Below the pieces are notes generated by a model that saw only the letters and a list, made by a program, of their open reading frames with translations, searched no databases and had not been told where the DNA came from. This document shows, piece by piece, positions 1-11,248 of a stretch of DNA of 64,000 nt. Made by a program: the position numbers and the translations under genes. Origin of the DNA: Thauera sp. K11 (GTDB lineage Bacteria > Pseudomonadota > Gammaproteobacteria > Burkholderiales > Rhodocyclaceae); the NCBI RefSeq assembly GCF_002354895.1, contig NZ_CP023439.1:1178001-1242000 (forward strand), given 5' to 3'. Numbering within the stretch: the first letter of the stretch is position 1; every line of letters begins with the position of its first letter.

Positions 1-341
1 CCGGTGCCGCGCAGCGGCTTGCCCTGCACCAGGTTCAGGTTGGTCGGCACCACCAGGTTGCGGATGAATTCCGCGTACTTCTGCACCTTGATCGCGCCCA
101 CCGACACCTCGGCGTTGCGGTGCATGTAGTTGAACATGCCGATGCGCAGGTAGCGCGCGAAACGCTCGTTGATCAGTTCCATCGTGGGCATGCGCCCACG
201 CACGATGCGTTCCTGCGTGGCGAGGTTGTACGGCCTGACGCCGCCCTCGTCGGCGAGATCTTCGTCCGGCTCGTCGGACTCCCCGGTGACGCCCCGCAGC
301 AGGGCGTCAACCTCTTCCTGGGAAAGAAAGTCCGAAGACAT
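1..341 (-). CDS. fliM: flagellar motor switch protein FliM (N-terminal part only)
   Basis: The reading frame starts with MSSDFLSQEEVDALLRG, the conserved N-terminal CheY-P-binding segment of FliM, and continues into the start of the FliM middle domain. It runs off the left edge of the window, so only about 113 residues are visible. FliM forms part of the cytoplasmic C-ring and switches rotation direction when phosphorylated CheY binds. It lies 12 bases downstream of fliL in the same direction, the usual fliK-fliL-fliM order. The identification is firm; the C-terminal half cannot be judged here. Confidence 0.95.
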   Translation of the reverse strand, partial: MSSDFLSQEEVDALLRGVTGESDEPDEDLADEGGVRPYNLATQERIVRGRMPTMELINERFARYLRIGMFNYMHRNAEVSVGAIKVQKYAEFIRNLVVPTNLNLVQGKPLRGT

Positions 342-353
342 CGCGGGGGTCCG

Positions 354-908
354 TCACTGGATGATGAACGAGTTGAACAGCACGGCCTGCACCGGCCCGT
401 TCGAGCGCGTCCGCCCGCGTGAATCGGTGCCGGCGGGGAAGCCGAGCGCCTCGTTCACCTGGGTGGCGATGCCCTCGGCGAGCGCTTCGCGCCCCACGGT
501 GTCGGCCAGCTCGGATGGCAGCTTGGACGACAGCAGCAGGTTGATGCGATGCCGGATCTCGGGCATGAAAGCCTTGAGGCTCTCGGCCAGCTTGGGATCG
601 CCGACGCGCAGGACGATGACCGCCTGCAGGTAGTGGTCGCCCTCGTCGCGGCGCAGATTGACGGTGAAGGGGTCCAGCGGCACGAAGGCGGGCGGCTTGG
701 ACAGATCGATCGTCGAGTGCGGGGCCGTCTCCTGCGCGTCCGCATGGTCGCCGCCGCCCTTGTCCTTCTTCAGCAGCAGCAACACCACCACGCCCGCGGC
801 TGCGACGAACAGCACGAGCAGGACGATGATGATGATCAGCAGCAGCTTGCCCTTCTTCCTGGGGGCTGCCTCGGTGGCAGCTTCCGGTTTGGCTGGCGCC
901 TTCGCCAT
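354..908 (-). CDS. fliL: flagellar basal body-associated protein FliL
   Basis: The 184-residue protein has a short charged N-terminus, one membrane segment (about residues 20-46, rich in I, L and V) and a periplasmic domain with the FliL-type stretch VPLDPFTVNL. FliL is a single-pass inner-membrane protein that surrounds the stator units and supports motor torque. It sits between fliK and fliM, all read leftwards, and probably belongs to the transcript started by the sigma54 promoters upstream of fliK. Length and topology are normal for the family. Confidence 0.93.
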   Translation of the reverse strand: MAKAPAKPEAATEAAPRKKGKLLLIIIIVLLVLFVAAAGVVVLLLLKKDKGGGDHADAQETAPHSTIDLSKPPAFVPLDPFTVNLRRDEGDHYLQAVIVLRVGDPKLAESLKAFMPEIRHRINLLLSSKLPSELADTVGREALAEGIATQVNEALGFPAGTDSRGRTRSNGPVQAVLFNSFIIQ

Positions 909-1001
909 GCGACTCTCCTAGATCCTGAATCCCATTATCCAGGATGGCCGCTGCGAACGAAGCGCGGAAAAGTGGGGCAGACCCGCCCCAATTCCGGCGC
1001 T

Positions 1002-2303
1002 TCAGACGAAGGTGTCGACCATCCCGTCGTGTTGCCTCGACCAGGCGGTGGCCGCCGTGCCGTTGCCGAGCGTGCCGCCGCCCCGTCCGCGTCCGCCGCT
1101 GCCGCCGTCGCGTCCGGCCTGCTGCTCGCCGGAGGTGCCGACGCTGGCCTCGCCGAGGCTGATGCCCGCTTCCGCGAACATCTCGCGCAGGCGCGGCAGG
1201 GCCTGCTCGAGCGCATTGCGCGCAGCCTGGCTGCTCGCGACGAATTGTGCCGTGGTCTGATCGCCGTTCAGGTTGATCGAGACTTCGAGCTTGCCGAGGT
1301 TGGGCGGGGTCAGCACCAGCTCGGCCTTGCTCTCGGCGCGGCCCAGCATCCAGGTCACGCGGTTGCCGACCTCGTCGACCCAGCCATCCCGTCCGACCGG
1401 TGTGTTGACCGGCAGTTGCGGCGTTGCCGGCCGGGCGGCGATGGCCTGGTTGCGCAAGGCGGCGAATTCGCCGGCAGGGTGCGGCACGGCGTCGCCGGGA
1501 AGCGTCGAGGCAAGGGCCGCGCCGGCCCCGTCCGCGCCCTTCACCCCGGCGGCGAGCCGGCCGGCCGCCGCGTTCTCGCGCGCCTGCAGCATGAGCGCCG
1601 GATCCGCGGCGCCGCGCCCGGCGCCCGGCAGTCCTGCATCCATTCTCGGCAGCAGGCCGGAATTCTGAAGCGATTTGCCCGGGCTGTCATCCGCCGCCGG
1701 ACCGGGCCTGGGTGCGCCTTCCGCCATCCTCGCCGCGGCAAGCTGCGGCAGCAGGGCGGCAAGTTCTGCCGGCAAGTCGGCATCGATGCCGGTATCGTCG
1801 GTTCCGCCATCGGCATCGGCCGCGGCGTCGGTGAGCACCACGGCTGCCGGGGCCGCCAGCGTGATCGGGTCCGTGCCGCCGGCGGCGGACGCTGCGGCGG
1901 CGCCTTCCGCCGCCTTGCCGCCGGCCTGCGATGCAGGCGTGCCTTCGCCATGCGCGCCCGAGGTTTCGCGATGCGCGCCCTTGCCGTCGGCGGGCCGGCC
2001 TTCCTGCGCGCCGTCCGCCTTGCCGTTTGCGGCGCCGTCGCGCGGCGCGCCAGCATTCTGCCGCTCGGGCTCGCGCGCTCGCTCGGGGCTGCGTTCCGGC
2101 TCGCGCGGGCGTTCGGCGCCGTCCAGGTGCGCGCCCGGTTCGCGCGCCGGGGGGCGGCCGTCGAGCCGGCTTTGCAGGGTGGTGGAGAACGATGTGGCGG
2201 ACGAAGTGGCCGCCGCGCCCTTGACGCCGGTCTGCACGGAGGAGGCGAACAGCATCCCGGCGAGACCGGGCAGTGCGGCGCTGGAGGAAACGGGGGCGGG
2301 CAT
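1002..2303 (-). CDS. fliK: flagellar hook-length control protein FliK
   Basis: This 433-residue protein has a long Ala/Pro/Gly/charge-rich, low-complexity N-terminal half and a conserved C-terminal domain (about residues 290-390) with the Flg_hook signature around LTPPNLGKLEVSINLNGD. FliK is exported during hook assembly, measures hook length and triggers the FlhB specificity switch. The frame is open further upstream, but ATG 2303 is chosen: it has a GAGG site 8 bases upstream, and the proximal sigma54 promoter predicts a start of transcription near 2341, which would make the upstream ATGs (2333, 2339) essentially leaderless. A second, FliK-like gene lies at 14912-16048. Confidence 0.9.
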   Translation of the reverse strand: MPAPVSSSAALPGLAGMLFASSVQTGVKGAAATSSATSFSTTLQSRLDGRPPAREPGAHLDGAERPREPERSPERAREPERQNAGAPRDGAANGKADGAQEGRPADGKGAHRETSGAHGEGTPASQAGGKAAEGAAAASAAGGTDPITLAAPAAVVLTDAAADADGGTDDTGIDADLPAELAALLPQLAAARMAEGAPRPGPAADDSPGKSLQNSGLLPRMDAGLPGAGRGAADPALMLQARENAAAGRLAAGVKGADGAGAALASTLPGDAVPHPAGEFAALRNQAIAARPATPQLPVNTPVGRDGWVDEVGNRVTWMLGRAESKAELVLTPPNLGKLEVSINLNGDQTTAQFVASSQAARNALEQALPRLREMFAEAGISLGEASVGTSGEQQAGRDGGSGGRGRGGGTLGNGTAATAWSRQHDGMVDTFV

Positions 2304-2343
2304 GGTGGTGACCTCGGGATGGCGGATCTGCATGGACATCGAG

Positions 2344-2397
2344 CTGCAATCAGCAAGCTTCATGCCATGCCTGCAATCAGCAAGCTTCATGCCATGC
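2344..2397. repeat. exact 27-bp tandem duplication in the fliJ-fliK gap
   Basis: Positions 2344-2370 and 2371-2397 are identical. Each unit contains one complete sigma54 promoter core read on the minus strand, so the duplication doubled the promoter upstream of fliK. Confidence 0.95.
2352..2394 (-). promoter_or_regulatory. tandem sigma54 promoters upstream of fliK
   Basis: On the minus strand the sequence TGGCATG-AAGC-TTGCT occurs twice, at 2394-2379 and 2367-2352. This matches the sigma54 -24/-12 consensus (TGGCACG-N4-TTGCW) with correct spacing. The proximal copy predicts initiation near 2341, 38 bases before the fliK ATG. The two copies arise from an exact 27-bp tandem duplication. The linked FlrB/FlrC pair at 8081-10665 is the obvious candidate activator system, by analogy with polar flagellar cascades. 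Confidence 0.75.
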
Positions 2398-2444
2398 CCG
2401 TGCCGCGCTCGCGTCCGGCCATATCCGCCGGGCCGCCCGTCCCC

Positions 2445-2885
2445 TTACTCGTCGTCCTGGCGGCTGCGCCGCGCGGCGTGTTCGTCGGTGAGTTTCTGCT
2501 CCCGCTTCGCCTCGCTGCGCGCGACGCCGGCCTGGTGGCGCTGCGACAGGGTGTCGAAGGCTTTCAGCCGGTTGCGCTGCGCCAGCCAGTTCTGCTGGCC
2601 CTGCGCCGTCTGCTGGCGGGACTGCTCGACCGCCTTGCGCTGCACCGCGACGGCGTCGTCGAGGCGGCCGAGGAAGGCGCTGTAGTTGCGCCAGGCGTCG
2701 GGGCCGATGCCGTCGCGCACCGCCTGCATGAAGCGGTCGTGGTATTCCTGCCGGTAGTCTTCCAGCAGCTTCAGCTTCTGCTCCACCGTACGTTCGCTGG
2801 CGATCAGTTCGCCCAGCCTGCGCGCGGCCTCGTCGGTGCGCGTCTGGGCGAGGTCGAGCAGGGGCTGGAGGTGGAAGCGGCTCAT
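2445..2885 (-). CDS. fliJ: flagellar export chaperone FliJ
   Basis: The 146-residue protein is almost entirely charged, predicted alpha-helical coiled coil, and begins MSRFHLQPLLDLAQTR as FliJ proteins do. FliJ is the central stalk-like component of the flagellar type III export ATPase and escorts FlgN/FliT chaperones. It follows fliI leftwards with a 66-base gap, and its length is normal. A separate promoter for fliK lies downstream of it, so fliJ is probably the last gene of the fliF-fliJ transcript. Confidence 0.9.
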   Translation of the reverse strand: MSRFHLQPLLDLAQTRTDEAARRLGELIASERTVEQKLKLLEDYRQEYHDRFMQAVRDGIGPDAWRNYSAFLGRLDDAVAVQRKAVEQSRQQTAQGQQNWLAQRNRLKAFDTLSQRHQAGVARSEAKREQKLTDEHAARRSRQDDE

Positions 2886-2951
2886 CTCGGACGTCTTGCG
2901 GATCGGGTGCGCGATTCTAACGCGGCATCATCATGCGCGGAGCCTCTTCGG

Positions 2952-4358
2952 TCAGGCGGGTGTGGCAAATACCTCGGCCAGCCGGGCCAGCGCGCCGTCG
3001 TAGCCCTCGCGCTCGTGGATGCCCTGCTGCAGGAAGGCTTCGAGCCGCGGGTACAGCTTGACGGCCATGTCCAGCACCGGGTCGGCGCCGGGCTGGTAGG
3101 CGCCCACCGCGATCAGGTCGCGCGAGCGCTGGTAGCGCGAGAAGAACTGCTTGAACTGCCGCACCACCGCGAAGTGATCGTCGCCCACCAGGTTGTGCAT
3201 GGCGCGCGAGATGGACTGCTCGATGTCGATGGCCGGGTAGTGGCCCTGGTCCGCCAGGCTGCGCGACAGCACGAAGTGGCCGTCCAGGATGGCGCGCGCG
3301 GAATCGGCGATCGGGTCCTGCTGGTCGTCGCCCTCGGCCAGCACGGTGTAGAAGGCGGTGATGGAACCGCCGCCGGCCGGGCCGTTGCCGGCGCGTTCGA
3401 CCAGGGCCGGCAGGCGCGCGAACACGCTCGGCGGGTAGCCGCGGGTGACCGGCGGCTCGCCGATCGCCAGCGCGATCTCGCGCTGCGCCATGGCGTAGCG
3501 GGTGAGCGAATCCATGATCAGCAGCACCTGCTTGCCCTGGTCGCGGAAGTATTCGGCCACCGTCGTGGCATAGGAGGCGCCCTGCATGCGCATCAGCGGG
3601 CTGGTGTCGGCCGGCGCCGCCACCACCACCGAGCGCGCGAGGCCCTCGGCACCCAGGCTCTGCTCGATGAATTCCTTCACTTCGCGGCCGCGCTCGCCGA
3701 TCAGGCCGACGACGATGGTGTCGGCCGCGGTGTAGCGCGCCATCATGCCGATCAGCACCGACTTGCCCACGCCCGAACCGGCGAACAGGCCGAGGCGCTG
3801 GCCGCGGCCGACGGTGAGCAGGGCGTTGATCGCGCGGATGCCCACGTCCAGCGGCTGCGAGATCGGGGCGCGCGCCAGCGGATTGAAGGCGCGGCCCTGC
3901 AGCGAGCGGGTTTCCTGGGTGACCAGCGGGCCGAGCCCGTCCAGCGGCCGGCCGGCGCCGTCCACCACGCGGCCGAGCAGGGCGTCGCCCACCGGCAGAT
4001 GCTTGGCGCGGTCGGCGGCGCGGCGGCGCGGCCCGATGTGCTTGCCCAGCACCAGGCGCGGCGCGCCCACTTCCATGGGCAGCACGCGCGCGCCCGGCGC
4101 CAGGCCGAAGACGTCGTCGGTCGGCATCATGAAGAGCTTTTCGCCGTTGAAGCCCACCACCTCGGCCTCGACCGCCCCGCCGCCGGGCACCAGCACGCGG
4201 CAGCCGGAGCCCAGCGGCAGCTTGAGTCCGGCGGCCTCCATGACGAGGCCGTTGATGCGGGTGAGGCGGCCCGACACTTCCAGCGGATTGCAGCTTTCCA
4301 CCAGGCTGGCGCCGCTCTTGAGGAAGCTGCGCCACAGCACGCCGTGATGTTCCATCAT
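2952..4358 (-). CDS. fliI: flagellum-specific ATPase FliI
   Basis: A 468-residue F1-beta-like ATPase with Walker A GSGVGKS (about residues 192-198), a [13 protein letters not shown] stretch and the C-terminal part typical of type III export ATPases. FliI energises unfolding and release of export cargo from its chaperones at the base of the flagellum. ATG 4358 overlaps the fliH stop as ATGA; a second ATG directly follows at 4355 and, having slightly better spacing from GGAGG, could be the true start. Part of the fliF-G-H-I-J run. Confidence 0.96.
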   Translation of the reverse strand: MMEHHGVLWRSFLKSGASLVESCNPLEVSGRLTRINGLVMEAAGLKLPLGSGCRVLVPGGGAVEAEVVGFNGEKLFMMPTDDVFGLAPGARVLPMEVGAPRLVLGKHIGPRRRAADRAKHLPVGDALLGRVVDGAGRPLDGLGPLVTQETRSLQGRAFNPLARAPISQPLDVGIRAINALLTVGRGQRLGLFAGSGVGKSVLIGMMARYTAADTIVVGLIGERGREVKEFIEQSLGAEGLARSVVVAAPADTSPLMRMQGASYATTVAEYFRDQGKQVLLIMDSLTRYAMAQREIALAIGEPPVTRGYPPSVFARLPALVERAGNGPAGGGSITAFYTVLAEGDDQQDPIADSARAILDGHFVLSRSLADQGHYPAIDIEQSISRAMHNLVGDDHFAVVRQFKQFFSRYQRSRDLIAVGAYQPGADPVLDMAVKLYPRLEAFLQQGIHEREGYDGALARLAEVFATPA

Positions 4359-5101
4359 GCCTCCCCGTCGTCGTCGGACGGCTGCCATTGGGCATGTTCG
4401 CGCCCCAGCGTCTCGAGGGTGCGCTGCCAGCGCGTCTCCAGCGTGGCGTCGACCTGCGCGCCGGGGCTGTCGATGCGGCAACTGCCGCGCAGCAGTTCGG
4501 CATCCTCGATGATGCGGTGGCCGGAATGGCCGAGCTGCTCGCCCATGTGCTGGCGCACCAGTTCGCAGTCGTCGGGGTGCAGGCGGATCTGGGCGTGGCC
4601 CTGGGGGATCTGCAGCAAGGCGCTGCGCACGGTGTCGATCACCGCCTCGGGATGCACGGCCAGCGTGTGATGCACCATCTGGCGCGCGATCTCGATCGAC
4701 AGCGCCATCAACTCCTCGGCGACTTCCTGGTCCAGCCGGCCCAGCGCCTGGTCGAGGTTGCCGGCGAGTTCCGCCAGGCGCCGGGCGGCTTCCTCGACCC
4801 GTTCCGCGCCTTCCGCCTGGCCCGCCTCGCGGCCGGCCTCGAAGCCCGCCGCGTAGCCCTCGGCATGACCTTCCGCATGGCCGGCGGCGCGTGCATCCTC
4901 GTGCATGCGCTCGATGTCCTCCGCGGTCGGCAACTGCAGGCCGGCCAGGGGCTCCGGCTCGGGTTCGGGCTGGAGCGGCGCGGGTGCCGGCTCTTCGGCC
5001 GGCGGCGGAGGGTCGGGCGCGGGGGGTGTCTCCGGGGCGTCGAAATCGACCGGTTCCCAGCGGCGATAGGCGCCGGCCGCCTGGTGGCGGGTGATGCTCA
5101 C
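4355..5101 (-). CDS. fliH: flagellar assembly protein FliH
   Basis: A 248-residue protein with a Pro-rich N-terminal part, a central Gly/Ala/Glu segment (about residues 75-105, with the GxxxG-like [19 protein letters not shown] pattern characteristic of FliH) and a conserved C-terminal domain resembling the delta subunit of F-ATPases. FliH holds FliI and regulates its ATPase. The start is GTG 5101, since no ATG precedes the conserved region. It lies between fliG and fliI and overlaps fliI by four bases. Confidence 0.92.
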   Translation of the reverse strand: MSITRHQAAGAYRRWEPVDFDAPETPPAPDPPPPAEEPAPAPLQPEPEPEPLAGLQLPTAEDIERMHEDARAAGHAEGHAEGYAAGFEAGREAGQAEGAERVEEAARRLAELAGNLDQALGRLDQEVAEELMALSIEIARQMVHHTLAVHPEAVIDTVRSALLQIPQGHAQIRLHPDDCELVRQHMGEQLGHSGHRIIEDAELLRGSCRIDSPGAQVDATLETRWQRTLETLGREHAQWQPSDDDGEA

Positions 5102-5140
5102 CGGGCTGCCCTGCCGCCGCCGCGCGGCGCGATGCGGCGC

Positions 5141-6142
5141 TTACACGAAGCCATCGTCGCCGCCCTTGCCCGCCATCATCACCTGGCCTTCCTCGGCCAG
5201 GCGGCGCACGATCTTGAGGATTTCCTTCTGCTCGGCCTCGACCTCGGACAGGCGCACCGGCCCGCGGGATTCGAGATCTTCCCGCATCATCTCGGCGGCG
5301 CGGCTGGACATGTTGCGGAAGACCTTCTCGCGCAGTTCGGGCGTGGCGCCCTTGAGCGCGACGATCAGCGAATCGGACTGCACCTCGCGCAGGATGGTCT
5401 GGATGCCGCGGTCGTCGATGTCGAGCAGGTTGTCGAACACGAACATCTCGTCGAGGATCTTCTGCGCCAGTTCGGGATCGTATTCGCGCACGTTGTCGAT
5501 GACCGCGGTTTCCTGCGCCGAGCCGACGAAGTTGAGGATCTCGGCGGCGTGGCGGACGCCGCCCATCGCCGCCTTCTTCACCGTCGTCGCGCCGGCCAGC
5601 ATGCGCGACAGGGCCTCGTTGAGTTCCTTGAGCGCGGCCGGCTGGACGCCGTCGAGCGTGGCGATGCGCAGCACGACGTCGTTGCGCAGGCGGTCGCCGA
5701 AATGCTTGAGGATCTCGCCCGCCTGGTCGTACTCGAGGTGCACCAGGATGGTGGCGATGATCTGCGGGTGTTCGTTCTTGATGAGGTCGGCCGCGGTCGC
5801 GGCGTCCATCCACTTCAGCGCCTCGATGCCGGCGGTGTCGGAACCCTGCACCATGCGCGACAGCAACTGGCCGGCGCGCTCGTCGCCCAGCGCCTTGGTG
5901 AGCATCGTGCGCAACTGCTCCTGGTCGGACTGGATCAGCGTGCCCTTGCCGAAATGCTCGTTCACCTCGAGCAGCAGGGGGTCGACCTTGCTGCGCGGCT
6001 GCGCCGGCATGGTCGCCATCTTCATCGTCAGCTTCTGCACCTCGCGCGGGCCGAGGAACTTCAGCACCTCGGCGGCCTCGTCGGCACCCAGCGTCATCAG
6101 CAGCAGCGCGGCCTTCTCCAGGCCCTCTTCCGGCGTCGTCAC
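5141..6142 (-). CDS. fliG: flagellar motor switch protein FliG
   Basis: A 333-residue FliG with the N-terminal FliF-binding, middle FliM-binding and C-terminal torque-generating domains; FliG-typical stretches such as [18 protein letters not shown] and the Met/Arg/Glu-rich C-terminal helices are present. It ends in GFV like the EFV end of other FliG proteins. It forms the top of the C-ring and contacts the MotA stator. The start is GTG 6142, which overlaps the fliF stop as GTGA, indicating translational coupling. Confidence 0.95.
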   Translation of the reverse strand: MTTPEEGLEKAALLLMTLGADEAAEVLKFLGPREVQKLTMKMATMPAQPRSKVDPLLLEVNEHFGKGTLIQSDQEQLRTMLTKALGDERAGQLLSRMVQGSDTAGIEALKWMDAATAADLIKNEHPQIIATILVHLEYDQAGEILKHFGDRLRNDVVLRIATLDGVQPAALKELNEALSRMLAGATTVKKAAMGGVRHAAEILNFVGSAQETAVIDNVREYDPELAQKILDEMFVFDNLLDIDDRGIQTILREVQSDSLIVALKGATPELREKVFRNMSSRAAEMMREDLESRGPVRLSEVEAEQKEILKIVRRLAEEGQVMMAGKGGDDGFV

Positions 6143-7842
6143 TTGCGGCTCTCCTCGGTGACGCCCATCCATTCCTTGATCAGGTTGGCGACCATCCTCG
6201 GGTCGTTGCGCGCCAGGTTGCGTGCGCGCTCGAGGTGAGCCTCGTAGCTGTCCTCCTCGGCGGCTTCGGACAGGGTGACGCGCACGCCTTCCTCGCCTTC
6301 TTCGCCTTCCTCGCCGGCTTCCCCGGCCCCTTCCGCTTCGGGCTTTTCCTTCGGCGGCACGACGGTACGCACCAGCGGGCGGATCACCGCAAGATACACG
6401 AGCAGGATCACCAGGAGTACCGCCAGCCAGCGTGCGATCTCCTTGCCGAGATCGAGCATCTCCGGGTCCTTCCACAGCGGCGGGGTGGCCTCGGCCGCCG
6501 GCGTGGTGAAGCTGCTGCTGGCCACGTTGATGGTGTCGCCGCGGCCGGCGCTGTAGCCCACCGCCTCGCGCACGAGGTTGGTGATGCGCGCCAGTTCCTC
6601 CTCGGTCGGCGGCAGGCTCTGCGTCTGGCCGTCGGGCGCGGTCGCCGGGCGGTGGTTCACCACCACCGCCACCGACAGGCGCTTGAGCTGTCCGATGGAC
6701 TGCTTCACGTGCTGGATCGTGCGGTCCAGCTCGTAGTTGAGGACCGCGCTGCGCGCGCTGCTGGCGGCGCCCGCCGCGCCGGCCCCCTGTCCGGCCGGCA
6801 CCGCCGGCGCGGTGATCGGCGCGGTCGCCGGAGCGGGGGGCTGGTTGGTCAGCGCGCCGGGCACGCCGATCGCGCCGGGCGCGGGGTTGATCTGCTCGTT
6901 GGTCTGCTGGCTGCGGACCGCCTGGTCGGGCGAGGGGTTGGGCTTGTAGGTCTCGGCGGTCTGCTCGACCTGGTTGAAATCGACGTCGGCGGCGACCTGG
7001 GCGCGGAAGTTGTCCTTGCCGAGCATGGGCCCGAGGATGGTCTCGATGCGGCGGATCATGCCGGCCTCGATCTCGCGCACGTAGTCGAGCTGGGTCGGGT
7101 CCATGCCGGCGCGGCGCAGCGGGTCGGCCTGCTGGGTGAGCAGTTCGCCGTCCTGGTTGATGATGCTGACCCCGGAGGCAGTCATGCGCGGCACGCTGGA
7201 CGACACCAGGTGCACGATGCCCGCCACCTGGTTCGCATCCAGCGTGCGGCCGGCGCGCAGGTTGACCATCACCGACGCGGTGGGCTTCTGGTCGTCGCGC
7301 AGGAAGGCGGTCTGCTTGGGCATCGCCAGGTGCACCCGCGCGCCGGCGACCGCGGCGATCGACTGCACCGTGCGCGACAGTTCGCCCTCGAGCGCGCGCT
7401 GGTAATTGATCTGCTCGTTGAACTGCGAGATGCCCAGCTTCTGGCCGTCCATCAGTTCGAAGCCGGCGAGCCCGCCCCTGGGCAGGCCGCCGGCGGCCAG
7501 CCTGAGCCGGGTTTCGTGCACCATCGCCTGCGGCACGAGGATGGCGTTGCCGGCCGGCGACATGCGGTAGGGCACGTTCTGCTGCTGCAATGCGGCGATG
7601 ATCTGCCCGCCGTCGCGTTCTTCCAGGTTGGAGAACAGCACCGCGTATTCGGGCTGGCGGTTCCACAGCAGCGCGCCGACGATCAGCGCGATGGCGAGCG
7701 CGATCGCCGCCGCGCCGGCGATCTTCTGGCGCTGGCTGAGCGCGTTGATGTTCTGCAGCGTCTGCTGCAGCCGCGAGGCCCGGCCGCCTTCGGCGGGCGC
7801 GGCGCCAAGGGCTGCGTCTGCGGTGTTTTCTGCGGTTGCCAT
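6139..7842 (-). CDS. fliF: flagellar MS-ring protein FliF
   Basis: A 567-residue protein with two membrane segments (about residues 41-60 and 465-485) flanking a large periplasmic part carrying the YscJ/FliF ring-building motifs (for example [10 protein letters not shown]), and a cytoplasmic C-terminus that binds FliG. FliF is the first ring assembled in the flagellar basal body. Gene order fliF-G-H-I-J is canonical, but fliE, normally just upstream, is separated here by flrBC and reads the opposite way. ATG 7842 is the first start before the conserved N-terminus. Confidence 0.96.
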   Translation of the reverse strand: MATAENTADAALGAAPAEGGRASRLQQTLQNINALSQRQKIAGAAAIALAIALIVGALLWNRQPEYAVLFSNLEERDGGQIIAALQQQNVPYRMSPAGNAILVPQAMVHETRLRLAAGGLPRGGLAGFELMDGQKLGISQFNEQINYQRALEGELSRTVQSIAAVAGARVHLAMPKQTAFLRDDQKPTASVMVNLRAGRTLDANQVAGIVHLVSSSVPRMTASGVSIINQDGELLTQQADPLRRAGMDPTQLDYVREIEAGMIRRIETILGPMLGKDNFRAQVAADVDFNQVEQTAETYKPNPSPDQAVRSQQTNEQINPAPGAIGVPGALTNQPPAPATAPITAPAVPAGQGAGAAGAASSARSAVLNYELDRTIQHVKQSIGQLKRLSVAVVVNHRPATAPDGQTQSLPPTEEELARITNLVREAVGYSAGRGDTINVASSSFTTPAAEATPPLWKDPEMLDLGKEIARWLAVLLVILLVYLAVIRPLVRTVVPPKEKPEAEGAGEAGEEGEEGEEGVRVTLSEAAEEDSYEAHLERARNLARNDPRMVANLIKEWMGVTEESRK

Positions 7843-8080
7843 GGTCGCGACCCCGTTGCGTCCCAATTCCGGATGACGGCATTCTCCGCTCGCCGGCGCA
7901 AGCGGGAGCGGGGGAAAAGCGGCATTTTTTGCCGCCTGTTTGCCGGCTACCATGGCGGACCGTGGGCTACAGTGGTCCACGGGGGAATGGCCCGGCCGAT
8001 GCGCCCGGTGCAAGGAGCGCGCGCGACGCGGGCCGCCATTCCGGCATCCGATCACCGACAGAACCCGCATCCCGACCGAG

Positions 8081-9246
8081 ATGAGCACCGCCGCCGACGC
8101 CACCACGCCATCGCCCCCGGCGCTCGATGCCGCCCAACTGGCGGAGGCTTTCGCGCTCTTCAGCCGCGCGTCGGAGGAACTGTCCACCGCCTACAACGCA
8201 CTGCAGGCCCAGGTGGCGCAGCTCACCGAGCGCCTGACGATGCTGCTGGGCGCGCTGCCCGCCGGGGTGGTGGTGCTCGACCGCGGCGGCAAGGTGGTGC
8301 AGGTCAACCGCGCGGCCGAGGCGCTGTTCGGCGCCGACCTCGCCGGGCGCGACTGGGCGCAGGTCGGCCGCGCGCTGCAGGCCACCGGGACGCCGGGCGA
8401 GGTCACGCTGCCCCGGGGCGGCGAGACCTTGCGGCTGGCGCTGTCGGAAACCGCGCTGGAGTCGGGCGACGAGCGCATCCTGCTGCTGCACGACATCACC
8501 GGCACCTACCAGATGCGCCTCGCGGCCGAGCGCAACGAACGCCTCGCGGCGATGGGCGAGATGGTGGCCGGTCTCGCCCACCAGTTGCGCACGCCGCTGG
8601 CGGCGGCGCTGCTCTATACCGGCAACCTGCGCCAGGCCGAGCTGGGCGCGGCGGAGAGGGCGAAGGTGGCCGACCGCGCGATCGAGCGCCTGCGCTACCT
8701 CGAGCGCCTGATCCGCGACATGCTGCTGTTCGCCCGCGGCGACAGCCTCGGCCGGCAGCGCTTCAACGCCTGCGAGCTGGCCGCCGAACTGGCGCATACG
8801 CTCGAACCGCTGGCGCGCGCGCGCCAGATCGACTTCCGCTGCGAGTGCGACTGCGGCGATGCGGCGGTGCATGGCGACCGCAAGGCGATCGCCGGCGCGC
8901 TGACCAACCTGCTGGAAAACGCCATCCAGGCCACCGGGCCGGGCGGCAGCGTCGGCCTGCGGGTGGCGCTCGAAGCGGCGGCCGGCGGCGCGGTTCCCGG
9001 GCTGCGCTTCGTCGTGCGCGATACCGGCCGCGGCGTGCCGCCGGAGCTGCAGTCGCGGCTGTTCGATCCGTTCTTCACCACCCGCGCCGACGGCACCGGG
9101 CTCGGCCTGGCCATCGCCCGCGGCGTGGCGCGCGGCCACGGCGGCGACATCACGCTGCGTTCCGCCCCCGGCCAGGGTTCCATCTTCACGCTCGCCCTGC
9201 CGCTGGCCGCCGGCGGTGGGGCGGGCGCCGACGCGGTCCCCGAAAC

Positions 9247-9250
<4 letters not shown>
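8081..9250 (+). CDS. flrB: sigma54-system sensor histidine kinase, FlrB/FleS-like
   Basis: A 389-residue soluble kinase with no membrane segment. An N-terminal helical part and a PAS-like region (about residues 50-130) precede an H-box GLAHQLRTPL with the phosphorylated His near 167. The C-terminal ATPase domain has N, G1 and G2 boxes (NLLENAIQATG, DTGRGVP, GTGLGLAIARG). The stop overlaps the next gene's ATG, so it is co-translated with the FlrC-like regulator. Placement inside the flagellar cluster fits the FlrB/FleS role of phosphorylating FlrC/FleR to activate middle flagellar genes. The symbol is by family and context. Confidence 0.85.
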
Positions 9251-10665
<1,415 letters not shown>

Positions 10666-10680
10666 GCCGCTGCCGCATGG

Positions 10681-10696
10681 TGGCATGCGGATTGCT
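10681..10696 (+). promoter_or_regulatory. sigma54 promoter of fliE
   Basis: TGGCATG-CGGA-TTGCT matches the -24/-12 consensus with proper spacing and predicts initiation near 10707, 42 bases before the fliE ATG. It shares the same -24 and -12 elements as the fliK promoters, including T in place of the usual C after TGGCA. Confidence 0.75.
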
Positions 10697-10748
10697 GTGC
10701 TAGATTGGAATCGTCTTCAACGCACCACCCGGCACCCGGGGCAAGGAT

Positions 10749-11069
10749 ATGGACACCCGCGGAATCGACCAGATGCTGAGCGAGCTGCGCTCGGTATCGC
10801 AGGCAGCGCAGAACAAGCCCGTACAGCCCGAAGAGGCGGCGGGCGGCGTCAACTTCGCCGACGTGCTGAACGGTGCGCTGAAGGACGTCAGCGCCGCGCA
10901 GAACGAGGCGCGGGAGATGGCGCAGAACTTTTCCGCCGGCGACCCGAACGTCAATCTGCAGGACGTCATGGTCAATCTGCAGAAGGCCAACCTGTCCTTC
11001 CAGCAGATGGTGCAGGTCCGCAACCGCCTCGTCACCGCGTACCAGGACATCATGAACATGTCCGTCTGA
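10749..11069 (+). CDS. fliE: flagellar hook-basal body protein FliE
   Basis: A 106-residue protein with the FliE C-terminal signature (LQKANLSFQQMVQVRNRLV and the terminal YQDIMNM). FliE joins the MS ring to the proximal rod and is needed to start type III export. It has its own sigma54 promoter and stands alone, not as the first gene of a fliEF operon. Confidence 0.93.
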   Translation: MDTRGIDQMLSELRSVSQAAQNKPVQPEEAAGGVNFADVLNGALKDVSAAQNEAREMAQNFSAGDPNVNLQDVMVNLQKANLSFQQMVQVRNRLVTAYQDIMNMSV

Positions 11070-11248
11070 CGCGGCTCGGCCGCGGCGCTCGAGGTGCCGC
11101 CGCAGGCCGGGTCCGGACGTCCGGCGGCGCATTTCCCGCCGCGGGGTGATGCCGCGAAGCCCGTTTTCTCCGGACGGCGGAATCCGCGTCCATGCCGGGA
11201 TGCGCTTTTCCGGCAATGGTTCGTCCGACGAAGGGAGTCTCGCACGCC
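11070..11248. other. gap between fliE and the TIR gene
   Basis: This 179-base GC-rich stretch contains no recognisable gene or convincing promoter or terminator. Only short self-complementary GC patches are visible. Confidence 0.4.

Noticed and set aside
2333..2390. Longer FliK starts at upstream ATG codons
   Set aside because: They fall within the promoter duplication or at the predicted transcription start, whereas ATG 2303 has a ribosome site and a proper leader.
549..4670. 1373-residue open frame on the plus strand
   Set aside because: It lies antisense to fliL, fliK, fliJ and fliI, which all have clear family matches. Its composition is that of a GC-rich shadow frame.
7919..7935. GCGGCA-TTTTT-TGCCGC hairpin as a terminator
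   Set aside because: It lies in the divergent gap upstream of both fliF and flrB, so no transcript ends there; a regulatory role is not supported either.
6235..9246. Upstream extension of the flrC frame and other long frames opposite fliF
   Set aside because: The frame is open by composition only; the receiver domain begins at ATG 9247 and the region upstream encodes fliF and flrB in other frames.
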